NCBI GenBank assembly: GCA_037501455.1
Contig: CM074864.1
Span: 27,708,001-27,772,000, forward strand
Reading direction: 5' to 3'
DNA: 64,000 bases
Origin: Lantana camara
Lineage: Eukaryota; Streptophyta; Magnoliopsida; Lamiales; Verbenaceae
Both the position numbers and the translations under genes were made by a program. Of this stretch, positions 44,650-56,200 are shown one piece after another (within the stretch, counting starts at the first letter, position 1; each line of letters opens with the position of its first letter). The notes under the pieces are model-generated. The model had not been told where the DNA came from. It saw only the letters and a program-made list of their open reading frames with translations, and made no database searches.

Positions 44650-45766
44650 TGTTGGGAAGAGTGCCCTGAAAATTCAATTTGTTGAATTAATTAAACTGAA
44701 TTTACAGGAAGTTGTGAGTATTTCACATAATGGTAATTAATAGCGTGTGGTAGTATTCTTATATGAAATGTGTTCCATGGGAAAAGACTTTGAATACCGA
44801 AATCACGTGTCATTAAAGTTCTAGTCGGTAAGATAAGAATATGTTCTTATCAAGACTATAAAGTGGTTATATAAGATGATTAGTCTTTCGTCATAGAGAA
44901 TGGTGATTCTGGTTATAACATGTTGATGATTTTCATTAGGATTGGAAACATCGAACTGGACCACTGAGATTATTCATTTTATACTGCTATCTGAAATGAA
45001 TAAAATCTCAGGAAGCATTGTACTCTTATTCCTGATAATATTTCGGTTTTAGGCATGCATTGTTAGTCACTGTAATATACTCGAAGTGAGGTCTCGACAT
45101 CGATGGCCGAAATACTTTGTACGTTCGGTGACAACATGAAATGTGCTAAAGAGTTATATTGATCGAGAAATTTGTAGCCTTGCTGGAAGGTAAAAGATAT
45201 CCCTGAAATAGATTTGCAAAAGTTCGAATTAAGACTTTGGCCAAAGCACTTTGCGTGATACATCACCGAAGTTGTATGAAGAATGTGTTTCACATACAAA
45301 GAATTTGAACTTAAGGCGAATCAATAAATTTCAGATTAAAGATGAAAAATGAATGATATTAGTTACAATTTATTTTTCATGGATATCTACACGGAGGAGT
45401 GAAATGAGAAATTATTCTAGATCGAGATATTCGTGAATAATTTAATTAATTTTAGAGTGAAACAATATTTATTTAGTGGAATTAAATATTTTTAAATGGT
45501 AATTAATTACTATCATGAGATGATAATTTATTAATCCATTTGGAGCTAAAATTAATTAGTCATGCAGGTCCCCCTACAAGGCCCAATTGAAAACCCGAAA
45601 AGAAAATATTAAAAGGAGAAAGACAAATGATTTTTCAAAGTGTTTGAAAATAAGCCAAGGGATTTATTTGAAGAAAATAAATCAAGTTCCAAAGAGTTGG
45701 AAATGCCCGGAATTTTATTTTGGAGAAAATAAAATTTTTCATCGGAAAAAAAAAGTATTTTTTTAA

Positions 45767-45870
45767 TGACGTGTGCCACGTCAGCGGACAAGCGTGATGT
45801 GGCGCTGACAGGGCGCCAGGTGGCATGCCACGCGTGCGGCGGAGATCGAACCACGTCAGCGCAAAGCAAC
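45767..45870 (+). promoter_or_regulatory. Cluster of ACGTCA/TGACG motifs in Copia D LTR
   Basis: TGACGTGTGCCACGTCAGCG, then GTGGCGCTGAC, then CCACGTCAGCG within 100 bp. In plants such cores bind bZIP (TGA or ABRE-binding) factors. The site lies about 400 bp upstream of the TATA box. Binding is inferred only. Confidence 0.4.
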
Positions 45871-46230
45871 GGTCTAGATTTGCTTTGGAACCGGGTCGGT
45901 CAACGGGTCAGGATCCGGGTCAACGGGTCGGTCCAACGAATAGGGTCGGACCGGACTAGACATGTGGCATCACCAGGACTGGCCATGTGTCGAACCGGAC
46001 TGGACCGGGTTTAGTCGGACTGCCCAAGCGTAGAAACCCTATGGCCGCACGTGCCATGACACGCTCCACCTTTAGCGGCTCGTTAGGGAGCGTGCGGTGG
46101 AGTTTTGGTGAGTGGACAGCGGCGTTGGACTCGTGGTGATGAGAGCTACGATGTGGTCACCTCAAATTCATGTCCAAGTTGGCTACGCAAGCGGGAGGTG
46201 AAATTACTATTTTACCCTCGGTTTTTCCCC

Positions 46231-46238
46231 TATAAATA
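46231..46238 (+). promoter_or_regulatory. TATA box of Copia D 3' LTR
   Basis: TATAAATA followed by GGGGCCTTGGG, identical to the 5' LTR copy. Confidence 0.6.
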
Positions 46239-46871
46239 GGGGCCTTGGGTCCTCATCTTTTCTCACAAGTTTGGGAGAGGTTTTGGTTGAGTTCTAGGCT
46301 TTGAAACATATCCCCTTTCTCCTAGTTAATTCCGATTTATTTTGGAATTAATTTTAATTAGGTGTTTATATAAAACGCCTAATTTCGGGAGATTAAACCC
46401 TGAAAAAGGTTTTCTAGTTTAAAGTTTTATTTTCTCTAAGTATTTAGAGAAATACTTTCGGAGCCTACACTCTGAGGGTTTCTCTGGGGTTATTACAGGG
46501 AAGCTCTACCGGTTTCACGAGGAGTGATCGTGTATTGGGTTCCTGGGAGGTGAACGCGGTAACCGTCTTCTGTGAAAGCAAAGGAGCTGGCAAAATACCA
46601 GTAGATAGCCATGTTTGCAGTACGGTAATATTTTACAGTTGTATTATTTTAAGCATGATAAATTATATGCTCTTAAGTGTTAATTACATGTTAGATATTT
46701 ATCTGCTTAAGTGATTTAAAATTTATTATCAATTGCATGTATATACTTGAGTAGATCCGACTAGTCTTCCGCTATTGTATTCAAATGTTTTAGAAATATT
46801 TTAATTCTTGTATTATAAACAAAATTTTAAAATTTGGTCCCGGACCGCTACTGTTCTGGGCCCACCTCGCA

Positions 46872-48296
46872 GTAGATGCATCCGATTTTTCGGCCTTATC
46901 TCGAAAAGTTTGTGGTTATATTTATTGACAATATTCTTGTTTATTCGAGGACTCCAGAAGATCATGCTCGACACCTCATAATTATGTTGGACACCTTAAG
47001 AGAACACCGGTTATATGCTAAGTTTAGCAAATGCGAGTTTTGGATTGATCGTGTAGCATTTCTAGGCCACAGTATTTCAGGGAAAGGTCTGGAAGTAGAT
47101 CCTTCGAAGATTGAGACAGTTACTCAGTGGTAAAGGCCGAAGAATGGCTCAGAAGTAAGAAGTTTCTTGGGTCTGACTGGCTATTATCAGAGATTCGTGC
47201 AAGACTTTTCGAAGATCGCTGCTCCTTTGACCCGATTGACTAAGAAAGAGGCTAAATTTGAGTGGGATGAGGAATGTGAGGCAAGCTTCTTGCTCTTGAA
47301 GGAAAGGTTCACAACTGCGCCCGTGTTAGCACTTCCCGAAGGTATAGAAGGATATACAGTTTATACGGACGCCCCAAAAGAGGGTTTGGGATGTGTTTTG
47401 ATGCAGAATTGAAAAGTAATTGCCAACACCTCGAGGAAGCTGAAGGAATGTGAACAAAACTACCCCACTCATGATCTCGAATTAGCAGTGGTAATCTTTG
47501 CATTGGGCAAGTGGAGACATTATCTTTATGGAGTCTCTTTTGAGATCTTTTCCGACCAAAAGAGTCTCTAGTATTTATTCTCTCAGAAGGACTTGAACAA
47601 GAGACAACGGCGTTGGATGGAAATTCTTGCGGATTTTGAGTGTACAATCAAATATCATCCCGACAAAGCCAACGTGGTGCCGATGCGCTTAGTAGGAAGG
47701 CTAGCGTGTCCAATGTGAAAGTGGAAATTGAAGATGAGGATGAATCGTTCAAGTTAAGGGCGAGTGTTTGGAATATTACGGTTCAACCGGATCTTCAACG
47801 GATGAAGGCGGCTCGAGATTGACAAAAGAGCTATGCCGACCACCGAAGAAAGAATCTTTAGTTCGAGGTTGGAGATAGAGTCTTTTTAAAGGCTTCTCCA
47901 CAAAAAGGGTTTTCAAGGATTGGTCGAGGAGGAAAATTAAACCCTCGATTTTTACAACCGTATGAGATTTTGGAGAAGATTGGGGATACAACCTACCGAT
48001 TGGATTTGCCTCCAAGTTTGACCGGAATCAATAATGTATTTCATGTCTCACAACTCCGGAAGAACTATCGAGATGAGTCCGAGGTTTTGCCGTTTGAGGA
48101 AGTGGAACTAGAGCCGAATCTCACCTTTGTTCAGAAACTGATTTAGATTTTGGATCGGAAGTTTCAAGAATTAAGAAATCGGCGTATTTCACTATTCAAG
48201 GTCCTTTCGATAAGTGATGAAACCGAAGAGGCTACGTGGTAAATGGAGGAAAAGTTGAAGAAGTTCCACCCCGAATTATTTCCGGGCGATCAGTGA
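46872..48296 (+). pseudogene. pol: Element I pol remnant with integrase deletion
   Basis: Starts abruptly inside RT ([18 protein letters not shown]; the catalytic FIDD is now FIDN) where Copia D ends. It continues through the RT thumb, RNase H (YTDAP where relatives have YTDAS) and the linker ([12 protein letters not shown]). At about 47800 it jumps from QPDLQ to RMKAARD, losing the whole zinc-binding and catalytic integrase region, roughly 330 codons by comparison with C. Then come GPF-equivalent, INNVFHVSQ and chromodomain-like residues to 48296. Stops occur at 47130, 47410, 47568, 47820 and elsewhere. The missing 5' half should lie left of the window if D inserted here. Confidence 0.82.
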
Positions 48297-49611
48297 ATCC
48301 GAGGACGGATTCTTTTAAGGGGGAGAGGTGGTAACGGCCCGACTTTTCGGTCGTGCAGGTATGACGTATGTGTTTACGTAATTACGTATTTAAATTAATT
48401 TATTATGCCATTAGTTGTTTATTATAATTATTCTTTTAATTATTGTATTTTAATTCGTTAAAAATTTTATTTTTATGAATATTTATTTTTAAAATGGAAT
48501 TTACTTTTATAATATATTTATGAAACTTAAATTGATTCTTGAATGTTAAGCACTTAAGTGTTTTGATCGCGTGCCGTTCCTATCTGGTTTGATTCCGAAA
48601 TTTTGTGAAAATTTAGTATATCGTAGATTTTGTGTTATGAACATGTCGTTATGCTCAGTTCATGTTTTCAATCTCGTTTGATATGGTAACGAATTTTATT
48701 TTGGGAACGAGACCAAAACGGGGGCTAAAGAGTATTTACCTCACCTTTGGTTCCGAGCGTCATAACTTGAGCTCGGGAACTCGGATTCAAGTTCCATCAC
48801 CTCCGTTGAACTCGTATAAAAAATTTGGGTTCAATGGAATAAGCCTTATATTTTTCTATGCCCGTTTGAACCTCCGAAATTTAACTGAAACTTGTAACGT
48901 TCACCTAAATGACCACCTCCCACAATTTTAACCATAGCTTGAACCATAGCTAACCAAATTGAGTGAAACATAGACCCACATGACCTTCACTTAACTCTTA
49001 ATCAGCCAACATCTCTCTCATTTCATTTCATACACCAAGAGGATACAAGTTCAGCAGCAAATTGAGGCCCCCTTGGAAGAGAGAAAGAACACTATTTCAT
49101 TTCACCCTTTTGAGCTCATCCCTCCATCAACTCCCACCATTTTTGAAAGGTAAGCTTGGAATGTTATTCTTCAATTTCTCCTCTTTCTTTTAAGCCTAAT
49201 CTTGCTGAATTTCATGATAATTTATGTATGCATTGGAGAATTTGATGAATAGTAAGAGTTTATGCTCTTTTGATGAATCTTCCATGTTTCCTTGGGATTT
49301 CTTTGAGTTTAATACATGAAATCTGATCTCACGAACTTCATTTAATGTTATATGAACTTGTATTGCTTGTTAGTTGAGAATTAATGAAGATTCCATTAAT
49401 GAACTTTGAATGAAAAAAGATTTTTTCCCCTGTTGCTCTCGTGTTGCTGCTGCTACGTGGCTTAAGGCCTGTTATGTGCCTGAAATTGCTGAGTTCGGTT
49501 GCTCCTTCATACCTTAATATGTTAGCTTAAGTGTTGGTTGAAGCCTTGTGTGTTCATGCCCTGCTTTCCTTCGTAAAGAGTTGCTGCTGCTGCTGTCTGT
49601 TCTTGCAATAA

Positions 49612-49741
49612 CACTCTCCCCGGGCGGGGAGAGTTTGTACTGATAGTTCCCCGGGCGGGGACACTTGTGCAGAATACCCTCTGCATCTCCTTCCCCGGGT
49701 GGGGAAGGTTTGTATTGTTTGTTTCCCCGGGCGGGGGGGCT
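49612..49741 (+). repeat. Element I LTR GC-rich inverted repeats (CCCCgggcGGGG type)
   Basis: Four units share a CCCC-GGGC-GGGG core but have different outer arms: ACTCTCCCC/GGGGAGAGT, GTTCCCC/GGGGAC, CCTTCCCC/GGGGAAGG and TTTCCCC/GGGGGGG. In the first three the outer bases vary while pairing is largely kept. Confidence 0.7.
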
Positions 49742-49929
49742 TCCTGTTTGTTTTCTTATTTGCTGCAATCTTTGTCTTATATGTGTTGTGTAGTATATTT
49801 ATACGTATGTATCATATTACGTATATATATTATGTATTATAAATGAGTGTTTGTGATATTGTGTTTTAGTACATGTGTTTTGTGTGTAATTGTGTATGCA
49901 TGTACGTATATATTGTATATTATTTTGTG

Positions 49930-50110
49930 TGTGCATGTATATATATATATATGTATAGGCACATAACAATATATATATGTATATATATATGTATATATAT
50001 GTATGCATGCATGTGTAATGTGTTTATATTATATATATTTTGCATATGTGTGTATACGTGTATATATATATTTATATGCATATGTATATTATATATATAA
50101 ATATTACATA
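49930..50110 (+). repeat. TA/TG-rich microsatellite tract in element I LTR
   Basis: Degenerate (TA)n with TG and TGCA interruptions. ORFs reading through it are artefacts. Confidence 0.8.
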
Positions 50111-51646
50111 CATAAGTAAATATATATATTATGAAATATATACATATTATATAATTATGCATGTGTATGTACGTCTGTGTATATATATATTATATTGTTT
50201 AACTTATTTGGAATTATAGAATTAATTTATTATCTATTTCACATTCTTACCTATTTAATTGATTTGAATGCCTTTATTTTTGTCGATTCTGTATTTGTAA
50301 ATTTGTTATCTTTGAGCTATAATTGTTTTATGAAATTCATGACTTGAATTGCTATGAATTATGAAACGTTTGAACGTGAAACCTTCAAATATGGAATGTA
50401 TTGAAAGAACTACTTGGTTATATGGCTTCATAACATGATTTATACTTCGTATGCATCTCATATCATGTGCATAGCATTGGCGAGCATCGTATATGGTCAT
50501 ATTGAGTCTCACTTCCTTTATTGCACAGATTTAGGCTCAGGCGGAGACATGGGCGACCCTTGAGGCTATTGTACTTCTCTTTTGCCATTTCAAGGTGGGT
50601 TTCTCTTCTAATAGCTATGAGAACCCAATATATCCCTTATGTGAAAGATTTGAGCCAAATTAGTATATTTATATATCGAGTCATTTTGGGTAAATGATTT
50701 CAAACGTATGACCTTCATTTATGAATCCTACCTTATGATTTTGGCAAGACATGATTGTAATTACACGGGCCCAGGGACTTAGTACATGTGGCTATCCGGG
50801 GAGACAAGGGCCGACGGTGATCCCATGTATTAGTTCCAACGAATCTACTGTGATACCGGCCCTAGCTAGGAGATTAGCGAGGAATGGGTCTGAGTGCCCT
50901 TGGGGGATTCATGTACCCCCATTGGCCTATATATGGACCAGTGGCCGGGTCTTGCAAGCCCGTCGACCACCCGAAGGGAAAAGGTGTATATGTATGATTA
51001 TGAATCGTATGAATGTGCACAAAAGAATATATGTATGATAACGAATGAATAATGATTATAAATACACAAGGTGTTGGTTGGAGATAATACACGCCCACTC
51101 GCGAGGGCCATGAATACCCTAATGATTGAATTTGATAGTGGTAATCGTGACGATGTCTTCTTTTGTTTTACCCACTTGGGGAAAGTACTCTAAAACTTCA
51201 TTCGGGACTATGACTTGCATGAATGAATTTAAATTATGCGATATTTATACTTATGCTTTTTTTTTATACCCACCAGTCTCCTATAGACTGAACCCAGTTT
51301 TTTTTTCAGTAGTTTTGTGCAAGTTAAGGAGTGCTAGGTGGGAACACAAGTCGTCTAGGTCTTGTGTTAGTGTTTAGCACTCTCTGTCGGTTTCACTTAC
51401 ACACATACTCTTATTTTTGTATATGATCATATATTTGGAGTGTTATGATTTTGTTAGCCCGTGTGGGCCATAGAATACTTGGATAAAACTTATATATATA
51501 TTTTGGAGCTTGGTGGCTCATTGGTTATAATATATCTTGCTAAATTGCTTCCGCTTTCTATGTTATTACTCTGATTTATTTATGTCTTGTCTTGTATGGT
51601 TTAAGGGTTAGCCCGCCTAGCATAGCGTGTGTGTTTTTTCCCCGTT

Positions 51647-51704
51647 CGTCATGATTTGGCACGTGTATGGACTTTCCATTTCATATACGGGTCGGGTCTC
51701 GGCG
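51647..51704 (+). other. Element I terminal stem-loop
   Basis: CGTCATGATTTGG... pairs with ...GGGTCTCGGCG; about 20 of 23 positions pair, several as G-U. It is more decayed than in the other families, in line with the older age inferred from nesting. Confidence 0.55.
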
Positions 51705-51738
51705 CGGGGGATGTGGTAGCTTGCACTCGGGTGCGACA

Positions 51739-51918
51739 TCCTTAAGAGGGTTAAAACGAGTTGAAAAGGGCATAAAACGTTAACTTTAAAGACATGGCGC
51801 ATATAACACATATTCAAAAGTCATATAAATCATATAATTGCATGCTTAATAAATTAAAAGCGCACTTAGCACACTTGTGATGTTCGTACCTATACTGTCG
51901 AAGAGTCGGGATGTTACA
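51739..51918 (-). mobile_element. Element J LTR fragment
   Basis: The first 180 bp (in sense) of a Gypsy LTR: the complement starts TGTAACATCCCGACTCTTCG at 51918 and has an AGGTACGAAC site like LTR G. The rest is cut away where LTR I ends, which suggests I inserted into J. Confidence 0.65.
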
Positions 51919-52450
51919 AACTACCCCCCGTAAAAGGAACTGGTCCCCCAGGTCCAACCGCTCGAGTTTGAACTTCAAGCAACTCTCTCGTATTCACCCA
52001 AGTTCGGGGTTCGGGACATCCTGATGAAGGTTAGCTTGAGAAAGGTCTTCTAGCACAATGGGTCTGATTTCTTCAAGTGTAGATGGAGGGATCCTTCATA
52101 AACTTGGTCCCTGCTAGGAGCAGCTCGATTTGTCTCGCACAATGAGAGGGTTCTAAACTAGATTCATCACTCACCGTTGGATTCATTTCAAGCTAACTCA
52201 AGAGCTCGGAGACACACGAATGGCGTAGTCACTAGACTTCCACCACTTACACCTTCTCACCTCTGTTGAATCACCTTGAAGCTCGGTAGAAACACGACCC
52301 TCAACTTACCGTAGGGCTAGAACACACTTACACTCAAAGTTAGAATCCTAATCCGGGTGGTCGCTCCAGTGTACCCTCTCCTCTGCTTCTTGTTAGAATC
52401 CAAGTTTCAACCTTCAAATCCCTCTTCGTGGCTTTTTCCCACGTGCTTGT
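51919..52450 (-). pseudogene. Element J interior with gag remnant
   Basis: Next to the LTR is a polypurine tract (complement of AACTACCCCCCGTAAAAGG). The next 450 bp show no ORF or clear hairpin array. At about 52405-52450 the minus strand reads TSTWEKATKRDLKVETW, matching the segment just before the knuckles in gag of A, C and H ([15 protein letters not shown]). So J was a gag-bearing element, and no pol is found between gag and LTR. Too decayed to say more. Confidence 0.55.
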
Positions 52451-52652
52451 TGTTGGAAAATAGGAATCAGAAAGCAACGGAAATTTAAAAATTTTCCAAC
52501 AAAAAGGATCGAAACTCGCAATCGTGAATCCGAATTCGTAGAGATTAGAAACTTAATTTTCAATAATCTTTCTCGAAGTGTTTCAAGCCACCCAAGAACG
52601 CTCTTCTCGCGCCTTGATCCCCTTTCCTTAGTAAAGCTCGAATCTTTAAAAA
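52451..52652 (+). mobile_element. Element K: probable Copia LTR fragment
   Basis: The gag remnant of J stops at CTTGT, and a sequence beginning TGTTGGAAAATAGG starts, as Copia LTRs often do. It has no similarity I can see to anything else in the window and is cut by G at 52652. The far end should lie right of the window. Confidence 0.35.
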
Positions 52653-52689
52653 TGTAACACCCCGCACGCGAGGCGCCACATCCCCCTCA

Positions 52690-52743
52690 CTATGACCCGA
52701 CACGTATACAAAATGGAGAGTCTGTACACGCATCAAGTCACAG
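52690..52743 (-). other. Element G terminal stem-loop (3' LTR)
   Basis: In sense, CTGTGACTTGATGCG... pairs with ...TGTCGGGTCATAG; all 22 positions can pair, eight as G-U, none mismatched. The outer arms differ from those of A, B and E. The second copy is at 57789-57842. Confidence 0.75.
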
Positions 52744-55089
52744 CGAACGGGTGACAAACGAAAACCCACACACTAGCTAAGCGGTACCTAACCCTGTACA
52801 AACGAAAATATGCGAAGCATGACAGCGGAAGTAGTACGAAATGCCAAATTTTAAAAACTTTTACACACCAAGCATACAACACAATACATACAACATAATT
52901 AAATATACGGGTCCAACTAGTTCAGCAAACCTGTCCTAACCTGTCCCGAATAATCAAACAACAAAATGGGTTCAACTAATCCAAGCACCTGTCCTAACCT
53001 GTCCCGAATAATCAAACATTCAAATCATAGTTTTAAACCTGTACAAAACATATCTTATACGAAATTTACCAATCATAAATCAGAACCAAAACTTAACAAA
53101 CTTAAACAGACAGACACAGACTCGACAGACCCGACACACACAACCGCCTAGCATGAACTCCAATACGAACCCAAAGCTAAACCTACACACTAAAACATAA
53201 AAGGGGGAGGGGTCAGTCCAAAGACTGAGCGAGGGGTTAACGCACTCACACTATACATATATATACAGAGCACAGCACGTTCAAAATCAAACTGTTCATG
53301 AACCCGGGACTAGTTTTTGCACACCAAAACCTTTATCTCATGATAATATGTATAAGGGGTGACTTATCAAAAGAGAACGAACAAAGCTTAACTTATACAT
53401 AACTCATAGCATACGTGCAAAACCAAGCAGACTTAGCACACATACCGAAACATAACTTATTAGGTTAATAGCAAATCAAAATTTATCTTAATTTAAGAAT
53501 CTACCCCCGTTTCACGAACTTATGACAGACAGACAGACAAAACACTCGGCGGATACGAATACACATCCAACCAACTCCTTCTTATCACACATATACATAA
53601 ACAGACGAAATCAAAACAAACATACCTTCCTTCACACCGTTTGGGGAAGAGAGGTGCCCCTCTCAACCCCCACACAGAACGAAACATGTAAACCGGACGA
53701 TCCCGCCCGGTTCCTTCGACGGCCAGCCAAAATGCGCTCCATCGGCATAGGAAGACTAAGTCTCCCGTTGGTGGAGAAGTTCACAGGGCTCGTAACCGGA
53801 GACCCCATGGTCGTCCCGGGTCTCCCTTACCCACAACTCCGGGTCCCATCACACATATAAACGGACATATATCGGAAATGTAACCCGTCACACACAGACA
53901 GACAGATATATCTCATGTATATCGTAATTATCATATCGTACGTACATATCACGCAGACTGCCCTCGAAATCGTAACATATCAAAGCTAAGCATACATAGG
54001 CTCGTACATAGCGTTTCGTACTTTTCAAATCAAATCATACGATAAAACCAAGAAAATACGTACTTCGCACATATCTACATATACATAAGGCTTATAAACC
54101 GCATGCATTCGAAAACGAGCACGTTGCAATAGGGTATAACTATATCCTAACCTCACTTGGCACCAAACACAGCCGAAGACACAGTAGATGGTTCACCCCG
54201 GAACCTGCACGACTCACTTGTCACCACCCCGGGTGCACCTGAACCAACTGAACACACAAAACAGACCACGAGGCTCAGACTCAGACAGACAACCACACAG
54301 GGATGCACGACAAATGCAATCACATAAACAGGATTCAAATTCATATATTACACATTTACAAAGGAATCGAATTAAATTCACATATACATTTCATAAAATT
54401 GCACATATTACCAAGCCAAATAAATCACATAATAACATGCTACGAATTCATTTAAATCCACGGGGTCCTAAGCAACTTACAACTAAGTCACATAATCATT
54501 CAAGTCCTCATATAATTTTCCGATGCATAACAAATTCACAAATATTACATAATAGATTAAATTCCAATTTACGTGATTAAACCTTAATTTAAAGTTTCAA
54601 TGTTAGACATAATAATTTCTTTAACATATTCGTGATTAACATATTTATTTACCAAGTGACCAGTTAAAGTTTAATTAATTCAAATCACGTAAATTTACAT
54701 ATTACATTTCATACAAATTTGCACGTATTACAAAGCTAAACAAATCGTAATTGCATGCATCGAATTTATATATAAATCTCACGAGGCTACATATCAAATT
54801 CCAATCAGCAAGATTGAACTGATTAAATCAAACAAATTCATCTTGTTTCCAAAAATTACACAAACACCCCCTCTAATCTAATCAATTAACACAAATTCAA
54901 TAAATCGGGATTCAATTCACAAATTACAAGTCCAAGCTTATCATATTTCATATCATTCATGATTTCATACACAATGGAATTCATTTCGAACAACAATTCA
55001 AGCATATGACAATTAATTTGCATTTAAACAACTAATTCAAATATGTCCCAAATACACAAATAAATTCGTAGAAAATAAACCGAGTGTCC

Positions 55090-56200
55090 GATTGACGAAC
55101 GGAAAGTGGTGTTGGACTCACCACGACGAAGCGAACAAGCTGTCCGAAGGTCGCTGGAGCGCCGCCGTCGGAGCTGCCGGAACAGTGGCCGGCCTCCGTT
55201 CGGCCACCGCCGGAACGTGCCGGAAAAATCCTGAAAAATCACCCGTGCAAGGATTCCTCGTGCCCATTCCAAATCCTCGATCAATTTCTGGAAAAACCAA
55301 GTCAATCATCACCAATTTCAGATCCAACAATATGAAAGCCCTAAAATCTTCAAATCCAAATTACTTCCAAACCGGTGAACCAAAATGCGATCCGTAAAAG
55401 GGATTGTCTTACCCGTGACGAGCTCTTCGAAAGCCCTAAGGTTGCTCGCCGAAAACATCCTCGGAGCTAGCGCTGCCGTTGCACCACCACTGTGCCACCG
55501 CGATTCGCCGCCAATTGCCCGAATCAGAAGTCGTGTGATCAAAGGCTACTAGTTCTCGTTGTTCCAAACAACTTTCGTGAAGAGCCCGAGGCCAAAAGAT
55601 GGCCGAAAATGGCCACTGTTGGCCATCGAATAATCTTCCACCGCACACGTAGTCGGGACTACCACCTACAGCCAAAATTCGGTGAAAACGAGGCTGGAAA
55701 TGGACTCAGGGGGTCGGAAAAGGGTAGGAAACACCAACCTTGGTCCGAAAAAGCCGCCGAAAGGCGGCGAAATGAACCGCTACAGTGCCGCGCCACCGCC
55801 GCCCCGAGCTTCGGCCGGCGCGTGCGGCCCAACCGTCGCCCCGATGGCGGCTCCGCCTACTTCAGAAGAAACGTCGGGAAACCTTCTCCATGGGTCTGGG
55901 GCGTATGTCACCGGAACCCCACCGGAAACCGCCTCGAGGGGCGGCGAAGTGGCGGTGGTCCGCCTCTCTCCAGCCGTGCCTGAAAATCGCCAATATCTCC
56001 GTCATCGGTCATCGGTTGGTTGAGTTCTTGGTACGGTTGTGACCGCATCGTCGAGATAATCGAAATGGAGTATTGGATCGTCGAATTCCATCGAGAAACG
56101 GGCAACTTTGAGTTATGTGTGAAAATACACCTCCGGTGTGTGTGTATGTCGTGTTTCGCCGGGGGGGAGAGAGAGAGAGAGGCTGCTGAGTTATGTCACA
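55090..56200 (-). other. GC-rich block inside element G LTR
   Basis: About 1.1 kb of GC-rich sequence, rich in CCGGC and CGCCGCC, within an otherwise AT-rich LTR. It contains a GTGGTGAGTCC donor-like site in sense near 55112. No domain is recognised in any frame. It could be captured host sequence or an expanded form of the GC-rich arrays of other families. The other LTR is cut before most of this block. Confidence 0.45.

Larger units (their letters stand above)
44650..46871 (+). mobile_element. Copia D 3' LTR
   Basis: Starts TGTTGGGAAGAG after the polypurine tract. It contains a G-box/as-1-like cluster (45767-45870), a TATA box (46231-46238) and a tail matching 7712-8596. The end is not clean: the 5' LTR ends CTCCCAACA, here CTCGCA, after which Gypsy RT sequence starts at once. 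About 2.2 kb. Confidence 0.85.
48329..51738 (+). mobile_element. Element I 3' LTR
   Basis: 3.4 kb. It starts TGGTAACGGCCC (one extra G compared with TGTAACG) after the tract GGGGGAGAGG and ends GGTGCGACA. It holds the GGGGGCTAA block (48720-48820), a donor-like AAAGG/TAAGC near 49150, GC inverted repeats (49612-49741), a long TA/TG tract (49930-50110), the CCTTGCAA hairpin (50941-50971), the TCAGTC-type hairpin (51274-51290) and the terminal stem (51647-51704). Confidence 0.85.

Noticed and set aside
49817..50162. ORFs of 63-80 codons made of Ile, Tyr and His
   Set aside because: They translate a TA/TG microsatellite.
53522..53860. 112-codon ORF repeated at 58754-58960
   Set aside because: Both are copies of the same G LTR segment in the non-sense direction, with differing frames and no domain.
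55492..56023. Overlapping GC-rich ORFs of 85-163 codons in the G LTR
   Set aside because: They occur in several frames at once, have no known domain, start inside LTR sequence and are explained by GC-rich composition with few stop codons.
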